33,024 bases of DNA from Treponema sp. (GTDB lineage: Bacteria; Spirochaetota; Spirochaetia; Treponematales; Treponemataceae). Each line of letters opens with the position of its first letter. Positions within the stretch are counted from its first letter, which is position 1. Both the position numbers and the translations under genes were made by a program. Positions 7,039 through 15,294 of this stretch are shown here, piece by piece. Under the pieces are notes generated by a model, which worked only from the letters and a program-made list of their open reading frames with translations, searched no databases and was not told the origin of the DNA. The stretch is from the NCBI GenBank assembly GCA_017962965.1, contig JAGCUI010000016.1:1-33024 (forward strand). Reading direction: 5' to 3'.

Positions 7039-7620
7039 TTATTTCAAAATTTTACCGATTTCTTTTTTCCAGTCACGGCTCCATTTTACGTTTTTCATAA
7101 AGATTATGGAGGTGATTCCCTGAACCGAGGCCCAGATTCGGATAATCTCGAGTTCCTTTTCGTGATCGGAAAGGGAAGGCATTTTTTCCTGGAAATAGCG
7201 GGTGCATAAATTCTTTAGGATTAGGAATGGTTTAAAATCATTTTTGTCGGAATGAGTAAAATCTAGGTTTGCATGAATATAGCCGCGGGAAAAGAGGAAG
7301 GTAAAATACTCAGGATTGTCTATAAAAAATGTTACGTAGGCATTTCCAAGAGCGATTATCTTTTTTTCGATGTCGTCTTCCTGAACCTTGTTCACGGCTT
7401 TTTCGAGGTAGGCTGTAAAACTGTCGGTTACATAATTTTTGATGGCATTAATCATCTCTTCCTTGTTTTTAAAATGCGCATAGGGAGCTGCCATGGTTAC
7501 GCCGCATTTTTCTGCAAGCTTTCGCATGGACAAGGATTCTTCGCCCCCTGAGTTTATCATTTTTATTCCTTCTTCAATGAGCGCATTTCTTAAGTCGCCA
7601 TGATGATATTTATCTGACAT
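7039..7620 (-). CDS. TetR family regulator with WHG-type C terminus
   Basis: A 193-residue regulator. The start MSDKYHHGDLRNALIEEG and HTH SMRKLAEKCGVTMAAPYAHF are typical of the TetR subgroup with a WHG-type ligand domain. The C-terminal part (EYFTFLFSRGY, IWASVQGITSIIF) fits that subgroup. It is the last gene of a three-gene operon and overlaps the end of the hydrolase gene by 11 nt, so it is probably translated by coupling; no strong ribosome site is seen. The operon promoter at 9758-9786 carries two CTTAAC-type half-palindromic sites that are natural targets for this protein, giving autoregulation of the whole operon (inference). Confidence 0.87.
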   Translation of the reverse strand: MSDKYHHGDLRNALIEEGIKMINSGGEESLSMRKLAEKCGVTMAAPYAHFKNKEEMINAIKNYVTDSFTAYLEKAVNKVQEDDIEKKIIALGNAYVTFFIDNPEYFTFLFSRGYIHANLDFTHSDKNDFKPFLILKNLCTRYFQEKMPSLSDHEKELEIIRIWASVQGITSIIFMKNVKWSRDWKKEIGKILK

Positions 7621-8677
7621 GTTTTAGCATAGCCTCGATAACAAGTTTATTTTCTTCCCATAAAGGTGAATGAGCTGAATTGTGAAAAGTATAGAATGAT
7701 TTTTCCGGCGCTTCAATAGTCTGGTATAATTCCTTGGAAAGTGTTATTGGAGTTGTGTAATCATAATAGCCGGAGAGAAAGTGAACCGGGATTACGCATG
7801 GAACAGAAGGATTAATTCTGTATTTTCTGTACTCACTTTTTCCAAGAAGAGATTTTCCTTTCCAGAAATTGATGCGCTCTCCAAAGGTGTAGCATTTACA
7901 CAACATCTGTTTTTTAAAGATATCCTTGTAATCAGATTTCATCTGTCTTGTGGTAGCACAGCCTGCAAGAAGAAGAATCTCTTCCCAATCCTTTCCGATT
8001 TTTTCAGGCTTATTGATTTTAAAAGTGCCGTCTTCCAGGACAGTAACAAGCTTATTCATTTTTTCAAGCGATTTTTTATCACCTTTTTCTTCGAACACTT
8101 TCTTCATAAAATAATAGCCTTCTTCGTAACGGCGGTTCTGGTCGTTGTGATCCTGACCCATTGCAAAGTAGCAGTAAAAATCATTTTTGTTTGTCTGCGC
8201 AAGATAGAAGCCAAGATTTGTTCCGCTTGAATGAGCCATAAGATAAATCTTTTGCTTTTTGTAAGTTGTTTTAAGATATTCTGCAACCTCATGTGCATCA
8301 GAGGCAAGGCGTTCAAGAGTGATTTCCTGCGGCTTTATTTTTGAATCATAAGAAAGACCTTCTCCAAGATAATCCCACCAGCAGACTGTAAAATATTTAC
8401 TTAGTTCATTCGGATATTCTTTTGCATAAGCTTCGTTGAGCCAGACTTCGGGAACACCAGGACCGCCAGAGATAAATAAAAGAACAGGATTATTTTCATT
8501 TGTAGAAGAGATGAACATTCCGTTCATATTTTTATTTACCATGCGAAAGATTTTCTTTGTGTTTTCAAGGCTTTCTGCTTCCTGACTTCCGGCTACCATA
8601 CTACTCTTACAGGATATCATACAAAATACTCCCAGAACAATGCTCAAGGCTGATATTATTTTACTGCTTTTTTTCAT
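7610..8677 (-). CDS. Lipoprotein alpha/beta hydrolase, S33 prolyl-aminopeptidase-like
   Basis: A 355-residue protein with a signal peptide ending in CMISC, so Cys23 is the likely lipidated residue; it would be membrane-anchored outside the cytoplasm. The hydrolase fold shows the oxyanion motif GGPG (71-74), WWDYLGEG, nucleophile S150 in AHSSGT, acid D306 in SGYYDYTTP and H336 in HNSAHSP, so the triad is complete. The GGPG and WWD features place it with S33 peptidase/hydrolase relatives; an esterase role is equally possible. AAGGAG precedes the ATG. It follows an outer-membrane barrel gene and overlaps a TetR gene, suggesting a ligand-induced envelope function. Confidence 0.85.
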   Translation of the reverse strand: MKKSSKIISALSIVLGVFCMISCKSSMVAGSQEAESLENTKKIFRMVNKNMNGMFISSTNENNPVLLFISGGPGVPEVWLNEAYAKEYPNELSKYFTVCWWDYLGEGLSYDSKIKPQEITLERLASDAHEVAEYLKTTYKKQKIYLMAHSSGTNLGFYLAQTNKNDFYCYFAMGQDHNDQNRRYEEGYYFMKKVFEEKGDKKSLEKMNKLVTVLEDGTFKINKPEKIGKDWEEILLLAGCATTRQMKSDYKDIFKKQMLCKCYTFGERINFWKGKSLLGKSEYRKYRINPSVPCVIPVHFLSGYYDYTTPITLSKELYQTIEAPEKSFYTFHNSAHSPLWEENKLVIEAMLKHVR

Positions 8678-8705
8678 CTTTAGTCTCCTTAAAAAATCTG
8701 CAATT

Positions 8706-9683
8706 CTAGAACTTATACATTCCCTGAATCAAAAGATAAAAACCACCGTTGTAATCTTCTTTTGTTCTGACTCCGCTTGAAGTAACAATTCTTTCTCCAT
8801 TAAAAGCATAACCTGCACGAACGCCAAATGCTGTAGCATTGATTTCTCCGTAAGCACAAAAGTAATGATATTTTACCGAATTTTCAGTATTGATTCTAAA
8901 CTTTTCTACATTATGAGAAACACCGGCACTTATGTAAAAATAGTCCTTAAGCTCTCCTTCTTTTATAGGATACCAGGCAAGGGCAGTGTCGAACATAATA
9001 TCAACCGGCAGATTAAAACCAGCAAAGGATGCGTCGGCTTTAATTCTGAACTGATTCTGGGGAAGCAATACAAACTTTGCATTTGGAAGACCAATCCATT
9101 CAAACTCTGTGCTAAAGATCTGATTTTTGTAAGTAAAGTAGAGCATCGGAAGCGGAACAATAAAAATATCAATACCGCCAAGCTGAATGCCTGTGTCTGT
9201 TGCAGCAAGTCCTCCTCCTAAAACAAGAGAAGTTGATTCAGTGTCGATGAGCTTACGGCCGTACATCAAAAGTCCTTCTGAGTTTTTATAACTTTGGAAT
9301 GGATTTGCACCACGGGAGTCAATCTTCAAAAGGAATGAATTTTTGCCGTAAACAACCTTTCCAAAAAGTCCGATTTTATGAAAATTACTTTCGCCATAAC
9401 CCGGCATTCCCTTGGAAAAAATATCCTGTCCGTAAGAAATTCTTGTAGTGATTAAATCAGGCATGTTTGAGGTGCTTCCTTCATTCTTTTCCAGCATAAA
9501 CTGAAGCGAGCCGAGCGGACTGAATAAATAATTTCCATCCTCTATTTTAAGCATGCTGAATTTTACATTTGGTACAATCGAAAATTTAGTTTCCTTTTTT
9601 TCTTCCTGTGCATTCAGATTAAAGATAAATCCTGCTGCCAGAATAAGTGCAAGACATCCTTTCTTAAGATTAAATCTTTTCAT
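8706..9683 (-). CDS. Outer-membrane beta-barrel protein
   Basis: A 325-residue protein with a signal peptide (GCLALILAAGFIFNLNAQ). The rest is rich in alternating polar/aromatic strands and ends in LLIQGMYKF, with the terminal Phe typical of Bam-inserted barrels. No specific family is recognised. AAGGAG lies upstream of the ATG. As first gene of the operon it is controlled by the promoter with CTTAAC palindromes; partners are a lipoprotein hydrolase (28 nt downstream) and a TetR regulator. A role as a channel supplying substrate to, or releasing product from, the hydrolase is conceivable but only inferred. Confidence 0.75.
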   Translation of the reverse strand: MKRFNLKKGCLALILAAGFIFNLNAQEEKKETKFSIVPNVKFSMLKIEDGNYLFSPLGSLQFMLEKNEGSTSNMPDLITTRISYGQDIFSKGMPGYGESNFHKIGLFGKVVYGKNSFLLKIDSRGANPFQSYKNSEGLLMYGRKLIDTESTSLVLGGGLAATDTGIQLGGIDIFIVPLPMLYFTYKNQIFSTEFEWIGLPNAKFVLLPQNQFRIKADASFAGFNLPVDIMFDTALAWYPIKEGELKDYFYISAGVSHNVEKFRINTENSVKYHYFCAYGEINATAFGVRAGYAFNGERIVTSSGVRTKEDYNGGFYLLIQGMYKF

Positions 9684-9727
9684 TTTTCTTTCTCCTTTTC
9701 ATCCTGCGCATAGATGGTTTTAAGTAT

Positions 9728-9787
9728 CTTAACTGTGTTAAGTTTGTTACAGGTGATAATATAACGGTTAATCTTAACACTGTCAAG
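9728..9787 (-). promoter_or_regulatory. Promoter with two CTTAAC..GTTAAG operators
   Basis: On the minus strand TTGACA (9786-9781), 17 nt and TATATT (9763-9758) form a near-consensus promoter. CTTAACTGTGTTAAG (9728-9742), perfect with a 3-nt centre, lies after the start point. CTTAACACTGTCAAG (9773-9787), one mismatch, contains the -35 box. Centres are 45 bp apart. The TetR protein at the end of this operon is the likely ligand-responsive repressor. Confidence 0.65.
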
Positions 9788-9850
9788 TTTAAATTTCTTA
9801 TACGTTAAAAGGATTAAGAATTTTGGTTCCTTATGATAAAGAAGGAAAGA

Positions 9851-10474
9851 TTATATCTTCATTTCAAGAAGATTTATGCAGCCGTAGTGGAAAAAGTCGT
9901 GAATGTTATTGATGAATTTTACAGCCTGTTTTTTTGGAACCTGATGGGAAATTAATTCTACAAAGGAATTGATGATGCTCGAAGCCAGAACGTGAACTGT
10001 CATTTCGTCAACTTTTCTTGCTGCGTATTTTTGTTTGTACATCCAGTTAAAGGTTTCCGCACAGTTTTTTGTATATAAGTCGCACATTTCATCTATAAAT
10101 TTTTCGTGCGTGCTTCCTGCTGATTTTAAAACCAAAAGGGTAAAAGCGTCAAAGTTAGCATAGATGTAATCTAAAAATTCATTTACAACCTGATCTTCAA
10201 CCTTTCTGTGTTCTTTTGTAACAGGGCTTGGAGAATGCGCGTGTGTCATAACTCCTGCAGTCATAACAGCTTTTGTTGTTACTTCGATTGCCTCATCTAC
10301 AAGTGCACAGAAAAAAGCATCCTTGTCCTTAAAGTGACGGTACATGGCGCCTGTAGTAACTCCTGCATTAGCGGCAATGGTACGCAAAGATGCATTAACA
10401 AAGCCCTTTTCCAGGAATTCCTTTTTTGCACTTTCGAGAAGTTTTTTCTTTGTTTCTGCAGATGTTTCCGACAT
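9851..10474 (-). CDS. TetR/AcrR regulator of the RND export operon
   Basis: A 207-residue regulator starting MSETSAETKKKLLESAKKEF. The HTH is clear: KGFVNASLRTIAANAGVTTG then AMYRHFKDKDAFF. The C-terminal domain is helical and unassigned. The frame runs upstream to 10807, but that part crosses the divergent promoter region and three palindromes and is not protein-like; GAGG lies 5 nt before the ATG at 10474. It is divergent from the RND exporter gene, and GATAAC-type palindromes cover both promoters, the classical arrangement of AcrR-like local repressors. Confidence 0.88.
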   Translation of the reverse strand: MSETSAETKKKLLESAKKEFLEKGFVNASLRTIAANAGVTTGAMYRHFKDKDAFFCALVDEAIEVTTKAVMTAGVMTHAHSPSPVTKEHRKVEDQVVNEFLDYIYANFDAFTLLVLKSAGSTHEKFIDEMCDLYTKNCAETFNWMYKQKYAARKVDEMTVHVLASSIINSFVELISHQVPKKQAVKFINNIHDFFHYGCINLLEMKI

Positions 10475-10491
10475 GTAACCTCGTCTTTCAC

Positions 10492-10521
10492 ATAGTAATG
10501 CCAAAAAAAGGCTTTTGTCAA
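10492..10521 (-). promoter_or_regulatory. Promoter of the TetR gene
   Basis: Minus strand TTGACA (10521-10516), 18-nt spacer, TACTAT (10497-10492); start point near 10485, about 11 nt before the ATG. Confidence 0.5.
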
Positions 10522-10531
10522 TTAATTTTTG

Positions 10532-10604
10532 CAAATTTGATAACAATGTTATCAAATTTGCTTGACAAGATAACACCGTTATCATTATGATAACAGTGTT
10601 ATCA
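10532..10604. promoter_or_regulatory. Three tandem GATAAC..GTTATC operators
   Basis: Site A (10532-10560) is a perfect 29-bp palindrome with core GATAACAATGTTATC. Site B (10569-10583) is GATAACACCGTTATC, between the -35 and -10 boxes of the exporter promoter. Site C (10588-10604) has core GATAACAGTGTTATC, perfect, over the -10 box and start point. Shared arms and placement make these strong candidates for the binding sites of the divergent TetR protein. Confidence 0.75.
10562..10591 (+). promoter_or_regulatory. Promoter of the RND export operon
   Basis: TTGACA (10562-10567), 18-nt spacer, TATGAT (10586-10591). It is overlapped by operator sites B and C. The leader of about 28 nt carries the GGAGG used by the exporter gene. 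Confidence 0.6.
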
Positions 10605-10625
10605 AAAATGATGAACGGAGGAAAT

Positions 10626-12977
10626 ATGAAAGTCAAAAAGATTAATGACTGGTTTGAAAAAATCGGACGGTTTGAAATCAAGCACCGATGGTTTTTTATT
10701 ATCGGACTTTTGATTCTAACTGTAGTGTGCAGTATGGGGCTTACCCGTCTTAAGCTTGATAATGGTGAAGAAGACTGGTTTGATGACTGGGAAACTACAA
10801 AAATCAATCAGGATCACTTTGAAAGCATTTTTGGTTCTACAGATACTCTTATGGCTCATATCACCGTAAAAGATACAACAGTATTTGATCCGGAAGTTTT
10901 GAATATGATTGATGAGCTTGGAAACGAGCTTTTGAATAATGTTCCTTATGCAGACAGCATCACTTCCCTTATGGAGCTTTCTTTACCGATTGGTACCGAA
11001 GAAGGTTTTGAAGTAACAAGTCCTTTTGAAGACGGCGTACCATCAGATCCGAAAGAGTTTGAACAAAAAAGAGAGTTCATCATGAGCCGCGAATCTTTAG
11101 TTAATTCTCTTGTAAGTGAGGATATGACAGAAACCTGGCTTATCGTAAATCTTGAACAGTATTCAGAAGGTCTTGATGAAGCAATGAATAAAATTGCACC
11201 TCCTGCAATGTCGATTTTTAATGATCCAAAATATCAGTCTGAAAAATGGGAAATCAGACCTGCAGGTCTTTCTTACACAGAGTACGAGGAAGAAGAGCAG
11301 ATAACAGGGCAGTGTATTTCAAGAATCGGCCTTGGTTTTGTTGTAATGCTTTTGTTCCTGATTATCTTTATCCGCTCGCTTAGAGGAGTTGTTGTTCCTT
11401 CAATTGCTACAGTTGGTGCTCTTTGTACAACACTCGGTGCTTCAGGCTGGATGAACATCAAAGGTAATAACACAATGCTTTTGGTAACAGTTCTTTTGTC
11501 TATGGCGCTTGCAGTTGGATATGCCGTTCACTACATCAACAGCTTTAAGATGTACTTTAGAAAAACAGGAAATCGTATTGAGTCGGTTGTTATGGGAGTT
11601 CGTGATTCAGGATGGGCTTTGTTCTTTACTGTAATTACAACAATGGCCGGAATGCTTTCTTTCCTTTCTGCAGGAATCAGACCAATGAGATGGGTTGGTG
11701 GAATTACAGCTGCAGCAGTTCTTACAGTTTTCATTTTCGAAATCATCCTTCTTCCTTGTCTTTACAGCTTTGGAAAAAATAAGGAAGCTGATTCTCGCTT
11801 TGTTGAAACAGACGGTTCTACAAATTCAGACCTTAAGGTTGAAGCAATGGGAAAGGCAATCCTCAAGAAAAAGTGGATTACAGTTATTGCAGGCTCTCTT
11901 ATAATTCTTGCAATGCTCCCGGGCCTTTTTATGATTAAGGTAAATATGAATTATTCAGACATGATGGGTGAGAGAACTCCTTACATCAAACGTCTTATGG
12001 AAATCACACGAAGTCAGCTTGGAAGCCAGTACAGCTATGAAGTTCTTGTTGAATATGACCAGGAGGATGCACTTAAGGATCCGCAGGTTCTTAAAAACAT
12101 GGACATTCTTGCAGATAGAATCGGCACTTTAAGTATGACAAAGGTTTCTAACGGAAAGCCTCGTGTTTCTTCTGTAACAAAGGTAATCAAGGAAATGAAT
12201 CGTACATTAAACAGCGATGATCCATTGGCTTATGTAATCCCGGATGATCAGGATTTGGTGAGCCAGGAAATGTTCCTATATGAAATTTCAGGCGGTTCAG
12301 ATTTATATAATTATGTAAGCGAAGATTTTAAGGCCGGCTATCTTCATATTGAACTTGCAGGCTACGACGGTGAAGCAATCGTGCAGAATATGAATGCTGT
12401 AAATACTTGGGTTAAAGAGCTTTTCCCGGATGCTTCTAATGCGGGAATTGTAGGTGAGGTTGTTCAGTATGCCCACATGAACGGAAAGCTTGTTCGAGGT
12501 TCAATCAAATCAATCGGAACTTCGCTTTTAGTAATCCTTCTTCTTTTGATTCTGGCATTTACTTCCCTTAGAACAGGACTTATTGCAATGATTCCAAACG
12601 TAGCTCCGATTGTGATTATTGGCGGAATTATGGGTTATGCAAATGTAAATCTTGATATGATTACTGCCATGCTCATGCCTATGATTCTGGGTATTGCCGT
12701 AGACGATACAATTCATTTTACAAATCACATCAAATATCACTATGAGCTTACGGGCGATTATAAAAAGGCAGTTTTGAATTCGTACCGTGAGATTGGAAAA
12801 ACAATGATTATGACAACTATCATTTTGTGTGCAATGTTTGGAATCTTCCTTACAAGTACAATGACAGTTTTGGTAAATATTGGATGGCTTTCTGTAGTAG
12901 GACTTGGAAGTGCGCTCATCGCAGATTATACACTCACACCGGTTCTGCTTTACATGACAAAACCATTCAGAAATTAA
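10626..12977 (+). CDS. RND superfamily exporter, MMPL/SSD type
   Basis: A 783-residue inner-membrane protein with the duplicated RND layout: a first transmembrane helix near residues 20-40 (WFFIIGLLILTVVCSMGL), a periplasmic domain, a helix bundle containing LSMALAVGYAVHYINSF, then a second half with helix, periplasmic domain and a bundle containing ILGIAVDDTIHFTNH. The Asp pair in that last motif is the usual proton-relay position. Length and motifs fit MMPL-type predicted exporters of lipids or hydrophobic compounds rather than the 1,000-residue AcrB class. The frame opens at 10587, but GGAGG sits 6 nt before the ATG at 10626. The LolA-like and barrel genes follow at 17 and 23 nt, so one operon. 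Confidence 0.9.
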   Translation: MKVKKINDWFEKIGRFEIKHRWFFIIGLLILTVVCSMGLTRLKLDNGEEDWFDDWETTKINQDHFESIFGSTDTLMAHITVKDTTVFDPEVLNMIDELGNELLNNVPYADSITSLMELSLPIGTEEGFEVTSPFEDGVPSDPKEFEQKREFIMSRESLVNSLVSEDMTETWLIVNLEQYSEGLDEAMNKIAPPAMSIFNDPKYQSEKWEIRPAGLSYTEYEEEEQITGQCISRIGLGFVVMLLFLIIFIRSLRGVVVPSIATVGALCTTLGASGWMNIKGNNTMLLVTVLLSMALAVGYAVHYINSFKMYFRKTGNRIESVVMGVRDSGWALFFTVITTMAGMLSFLSAGIRPMRWVGGITAAAVLTVFIFEIILLPCLYSFGKNKEADSRFVETDGSTNSDLKVEAMGKAILKKKWITVIAGSLIILAMLPGLFMIKVNMNYSDMMGERTPYIKRLMEITRSQLGSQYSYEVLVEYDQEDALKDPQVLKNMDILADRIGTLSMTKVSNGKPRVSSVTKVIKEMNRTLNSDDPLAYVIPDDQDLVSQEMFLYEISGGSDLYNYVSEDFKAGYLHIELAGYDGEAIVQNMNAVNTWVKELFPDASNAGIVGEVVQYAHMNGKLVRGSIKSIGTSLLVILLLLILAFTSLRTGLIAMIPNVAPIVIIGGIMGYANVNLDMITAMLMPMILGIAVDDTIHFTNHIKYHYELTGDYKKAVLNSYREIGKTMIMTTIILCAMFGIFLTSTMTVLVNIGWLSVVGLGSALIADYTLTPVLLYMTKPFRN

Positions 12978-12994
12978 TATACGAGGAGAAAAAT

Positions 12995-13795
12995 ATGAAA
13001 AAGATTGTTTTATTATTTGCTGCTTTATTTTTGGGAACTGTAGCTTTTACGGCTCAGTCGTTAACCGGTTATGATATTATGAAAAAAGTACACGATGTGC
13101 CAGAGCCAAAAACTTCATCATCAACGGCAACTCTTACCATTCATTCAAAAAAAGGTTCAGACAGAGTTCGCGAAGTGATTATGAAGAGCAAGGATTACGG
13201 TGATGTTAAAAAAGAAGTAATTGTTTTTACTACTCCAAAGGATGTTGCCGGAACAGGGTACCTCATGTTCAATTACAAGGAAGATGCAAAGGGTAACACA
13301 AAGGATTCAGACAACTGGCTTTATCTTCCTGCCATGAAAAAAACACGCCGTATTGCTTCCAGCGGTTCAGAAAGTGAAGGAAGCTTTATGGGAACTGATT
13401 TTACATATCAGGATATGGGAGAAAGAAGTCTTTCAAAATATGATTACAAGCTTTTGGGCGAAGAAAATGTGGACGGCACAGCATGCTACAAGATTGAATG
13501 CATCAGTAAGGCACACACAGAAAAAGATCCACGCTACATCACATACATCGGAAAAACTGATTACATCATGCGTAAGTGTGAATTCTACGACCGCCAGAAC
13601 CAGCTCCACCGTGTGCTCACCTGTACAGATTTTACAACAATCAAGGGCTTTACAACTGCCCAGAAGATGAAAATGGAAAACGTTCAGACAGGCACATGGT
13701 CGCTCATCGAAACAAAAGACATCGTATATAACGCTACCGACATGGACGACTCCTTCTTTACCGTAGCCGCCCTCGAAAAGGGAAGAATAAGATAA
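12995..13795 (+). CDS. LolA-like outer-membrane lipoprotein-sorting protein
   Basis: A 266-residue exported protein with signal peptide KKIVLLFAALFLGTVAFTAQ. The mature part resembles the LolA-like family PF17131: TGYDIMKKVHDVPEPKTS, the SDNWLYLPAMKKTRRIASS signature, GSFMGTDFTYQDM, and DPRYITYIGKTDYIMRKCEF. These periplasmic half-barrels bind hydrophobic groups and are typically encoded beside MMPL-type RND exporters. It probably shuttles the exported lipid or lipoprotein between the RND protein and the outer-membrane barrel. The start has GAGGAG upstream; the longer frame from 12827 overlaps the exporter gene and is rejected. Confidence 0.88.
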   Translation: MKKIVLLFAALFLGTVAFTAQSLTGYDIMKKVHDVPEPKTSSSTATLTIHSKKGSDRVREVIMKSKDYGDVKKEVIVFTTPKDVAGTGYLMFNYKEDAKGNTKDSDNWLYLPAMKKTRRIASSGSESEGSFMGTDFTYQDMGERSLSKYDYKLLGEENVDGTACYKIECISKAHTEKDPRYITYIGKTDYIMRKCEFYDRQNQLHRVLTCTDFTTIKGFTTAQKMKMENVQTGTWSLIETKDIVYNATDMDDSFFTVAALEKGRIR

Positions 13796-13818
13796 TTCGG
13801 CATCCCGTGGAGGCGTAT

Positions 13819-15204
13819 ATGAAAAAGATTTTTTTTCTGGGATTGATTTTATTGCTGGGAGGAAAAGCGTTCGCAGGCGATCTGGACTTTAGTGCAGATG
13901 TGCAGAGTCTTTGGGGCGTGGGAGCTCCCTGGACAAACGAGGAAACTTCTGCCGGAAAATTTCTTCTTGGCACCACAAGCTTTTCTCCAAGTTTAAATGC
14001 CTATGCAGGAAACAGTTCTGCCTTTGCAAACGGAACAATCTCCTATGACGCGGTTAGTAATTCTCTGGATTTTTCTTTGGGAGAACTCTGGGTTGATTAT
14101 TCTTCTGCATTCTGGGGAGTGCGCGTAGGAAGACAAAAAACTGCGTGGGGCAAGGCAGACGGAATTGATATTACAAATGTAATTTGTCCTTCCGATATGT
14201 CCAGTTTTTCTGCAATCACTAGTAACGATTCAAAGCTTGCAGTTGATGCCTTAAGACTTTCGGTTACAAATGATGCATTTACAGTTGATGCTTACTGGAT
14301 TCCGTTTTTCACACCTGCAGCTCTTCCTTTAAACGAAGGTAATTCACTTAAAAAAATTATTGTTCCTTCAAGCATCGCTTTTCCGGTTGCCTCTCTTGGA
14401 ACAGTAATTAATATCCCTGTTAGCGTGGGAAATATTTTGAAACCTGAATGCTTATTAAAAAACGGAGAATATGGAATTAAGCTTTCCGGATATTTTTCTG
14501 CCCTGGATGTTTCTCTTTACGGATATTACGGTTGGGATGATAATCCATTTTTGGGCTATGAAATTTCATACGGAAATCCTTCTGATCCAGGCGATCCGAC
14601 AACAGCATTGCCGCAGGGTATCAAGGTTAATGGAACATATAAACGCATGAGCATGGTTGGAATTGATTTTGCAATTCCTGTAAACCAGACTGTAATTCGT
14701 GCAGAAACAGCATTCTTTCCTCAAAAAAACTTTCAAAAATCTAACGAAAAAATCATGAGCCAGAGAATGAGTGCAGATTATTATGCAATGGCAACAGGGA
14801 CCACACCAGGCAAAGTTGAAGTTGCAGAAAAGCACAATGAACTTAGTGCCCTTGTTGGTTTAGACTGGATGCCTTCCGGCTGGACAATTACGGCTCAGTA
14901 TTATTGTGATTATGTTTTTGGAAATATTGACTCACTTGAGCGCAGCAAGGCTTATACTCACGGAGCAACATTGAGTGTTTCAAAATCTTTAGTAAACGAA
15001 ACTCTGGAGCTTGGCTTAAATGCCCTTATGAACTTTACGGATTTTGACAGCCTCATTAATCCAACAGTTAAATACAGCCTTTCTGATGAGATTGCGCTTG
15101 AAACTGGTGCGTTTATCTTTTTGCCGGGCCCACAGAACGACGGTGAATACGGAGCTTATAAGGACCTTAGCACAATTTATATAAACGTCAAGTTTAGTAT
15201 GTAA
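13819..15204 (+). CDS. DUF1302-like outer-membrane beta-barrel protein
   Basis: A 461-residue protein with signal peptide (KKIFFLGLILLLGGKAFAG) and alternating aromatic beta-strands to the end (YINVKFSM). The segment VRVGRQKTAWGKADGIDITN followed by PSDMSSF matches the G-R-Q..WG..D..N..P.D pattern of DUF1302-type barrels that accompany RND/LolA-like pairs. It is the third gene of the export operon, 23 nt after the LolA-like gene, with GGAGG before the ATG (a GTG at 13807 also opens the frame but has no ribosome site). It probably provides the outer-membrane step. Confidence 0.78.
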   Translation: MKKIFFLGLILLLGGKAFAGDLDFSADVQSLWGVGAPWTNEETSAGKFLLGTTSFSPSLNAYAGNSSAFANGTISYDAVSNSLDFSLGELWVDYSSAFWGVRVGRQKTAWGKADGIDITNVICPSDMSSFSAITSNDSKLAVDALRLSVTNDAFTVDAYWIPFFTPAALPLNEGNSLKKIIVPSSIAFPVASLGTVINIPVSVGNILKPECLLKNGEYGIKLSGYFSALDVSLYGYYGWDDNPFLGYEISYGNPSDPGDPTTALPQGIKVNGTYKRMSMVGIDFAIPVNQTVIRAETAFFPQKNFQKSNEKIMSQRMSADYYAMATGTTPGKVEVAEKHNELSALVGLDWMPSGWTITAQYYCDYVFGNIDSLERSKAYTHGATLSVSKSLVNETLELGLNALMNFTDFDSLINPTVKYSLSDEIALETGAFIFLPGPQNDGEYGAYKDLSTIYINVKFSM

Positions 15205-15220
15205 CAGAAATAAGTTATTG

Positions 15221-15251
15221 CGGGTACCCTGAGGCTTTGGAAGGGTACTCG
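15221..15251 (+). terminator. 10-bp hairpin after the export operon
   Basis: CGGGTACCCT (15221-15230) pairs with AGGGTACTCG (15242-15251), with one G-U pair and an 11-nt loop, 17 nt after the barrel gene. There is no T-tract, so termination would need Rho or the hairpin may mainly protect the mRNA end. Confidence 0.4.
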
Positions 15252-15259
15252 GCTATCCA

Positions 15260-15288
15260 TTTACAAGAACAAATTCATGGACTAAAAT
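15260..15288 (+). promoter_or_regulatory. Promoter of the ZIP transporter gene, leaderless geometry
   Basis: TTTACA (15260-15265), 17-nt spacer, TAAAAT (15283-15288), then exactly 6 nt to the ATG at 15295. No Shine-Dalgarno sequence is present. Confidence 0.55.
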
Positions 15289-15294
15289 AAAACT

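Noticed and set aside
10475..10807. 111-residue N-terminal extension of the TetR protein
   Set aside because: It crosses the divergent promoters and three palindromes and overlaps the exporter gene; a ribosome site precedes the ATG at 10474.
12827..12994. Upstream extension of the LolA-like gene
   Set aside because: It is an out-of-frame reading of the exporter gene; the signal peptide and GAGGAG define the start at 12995.
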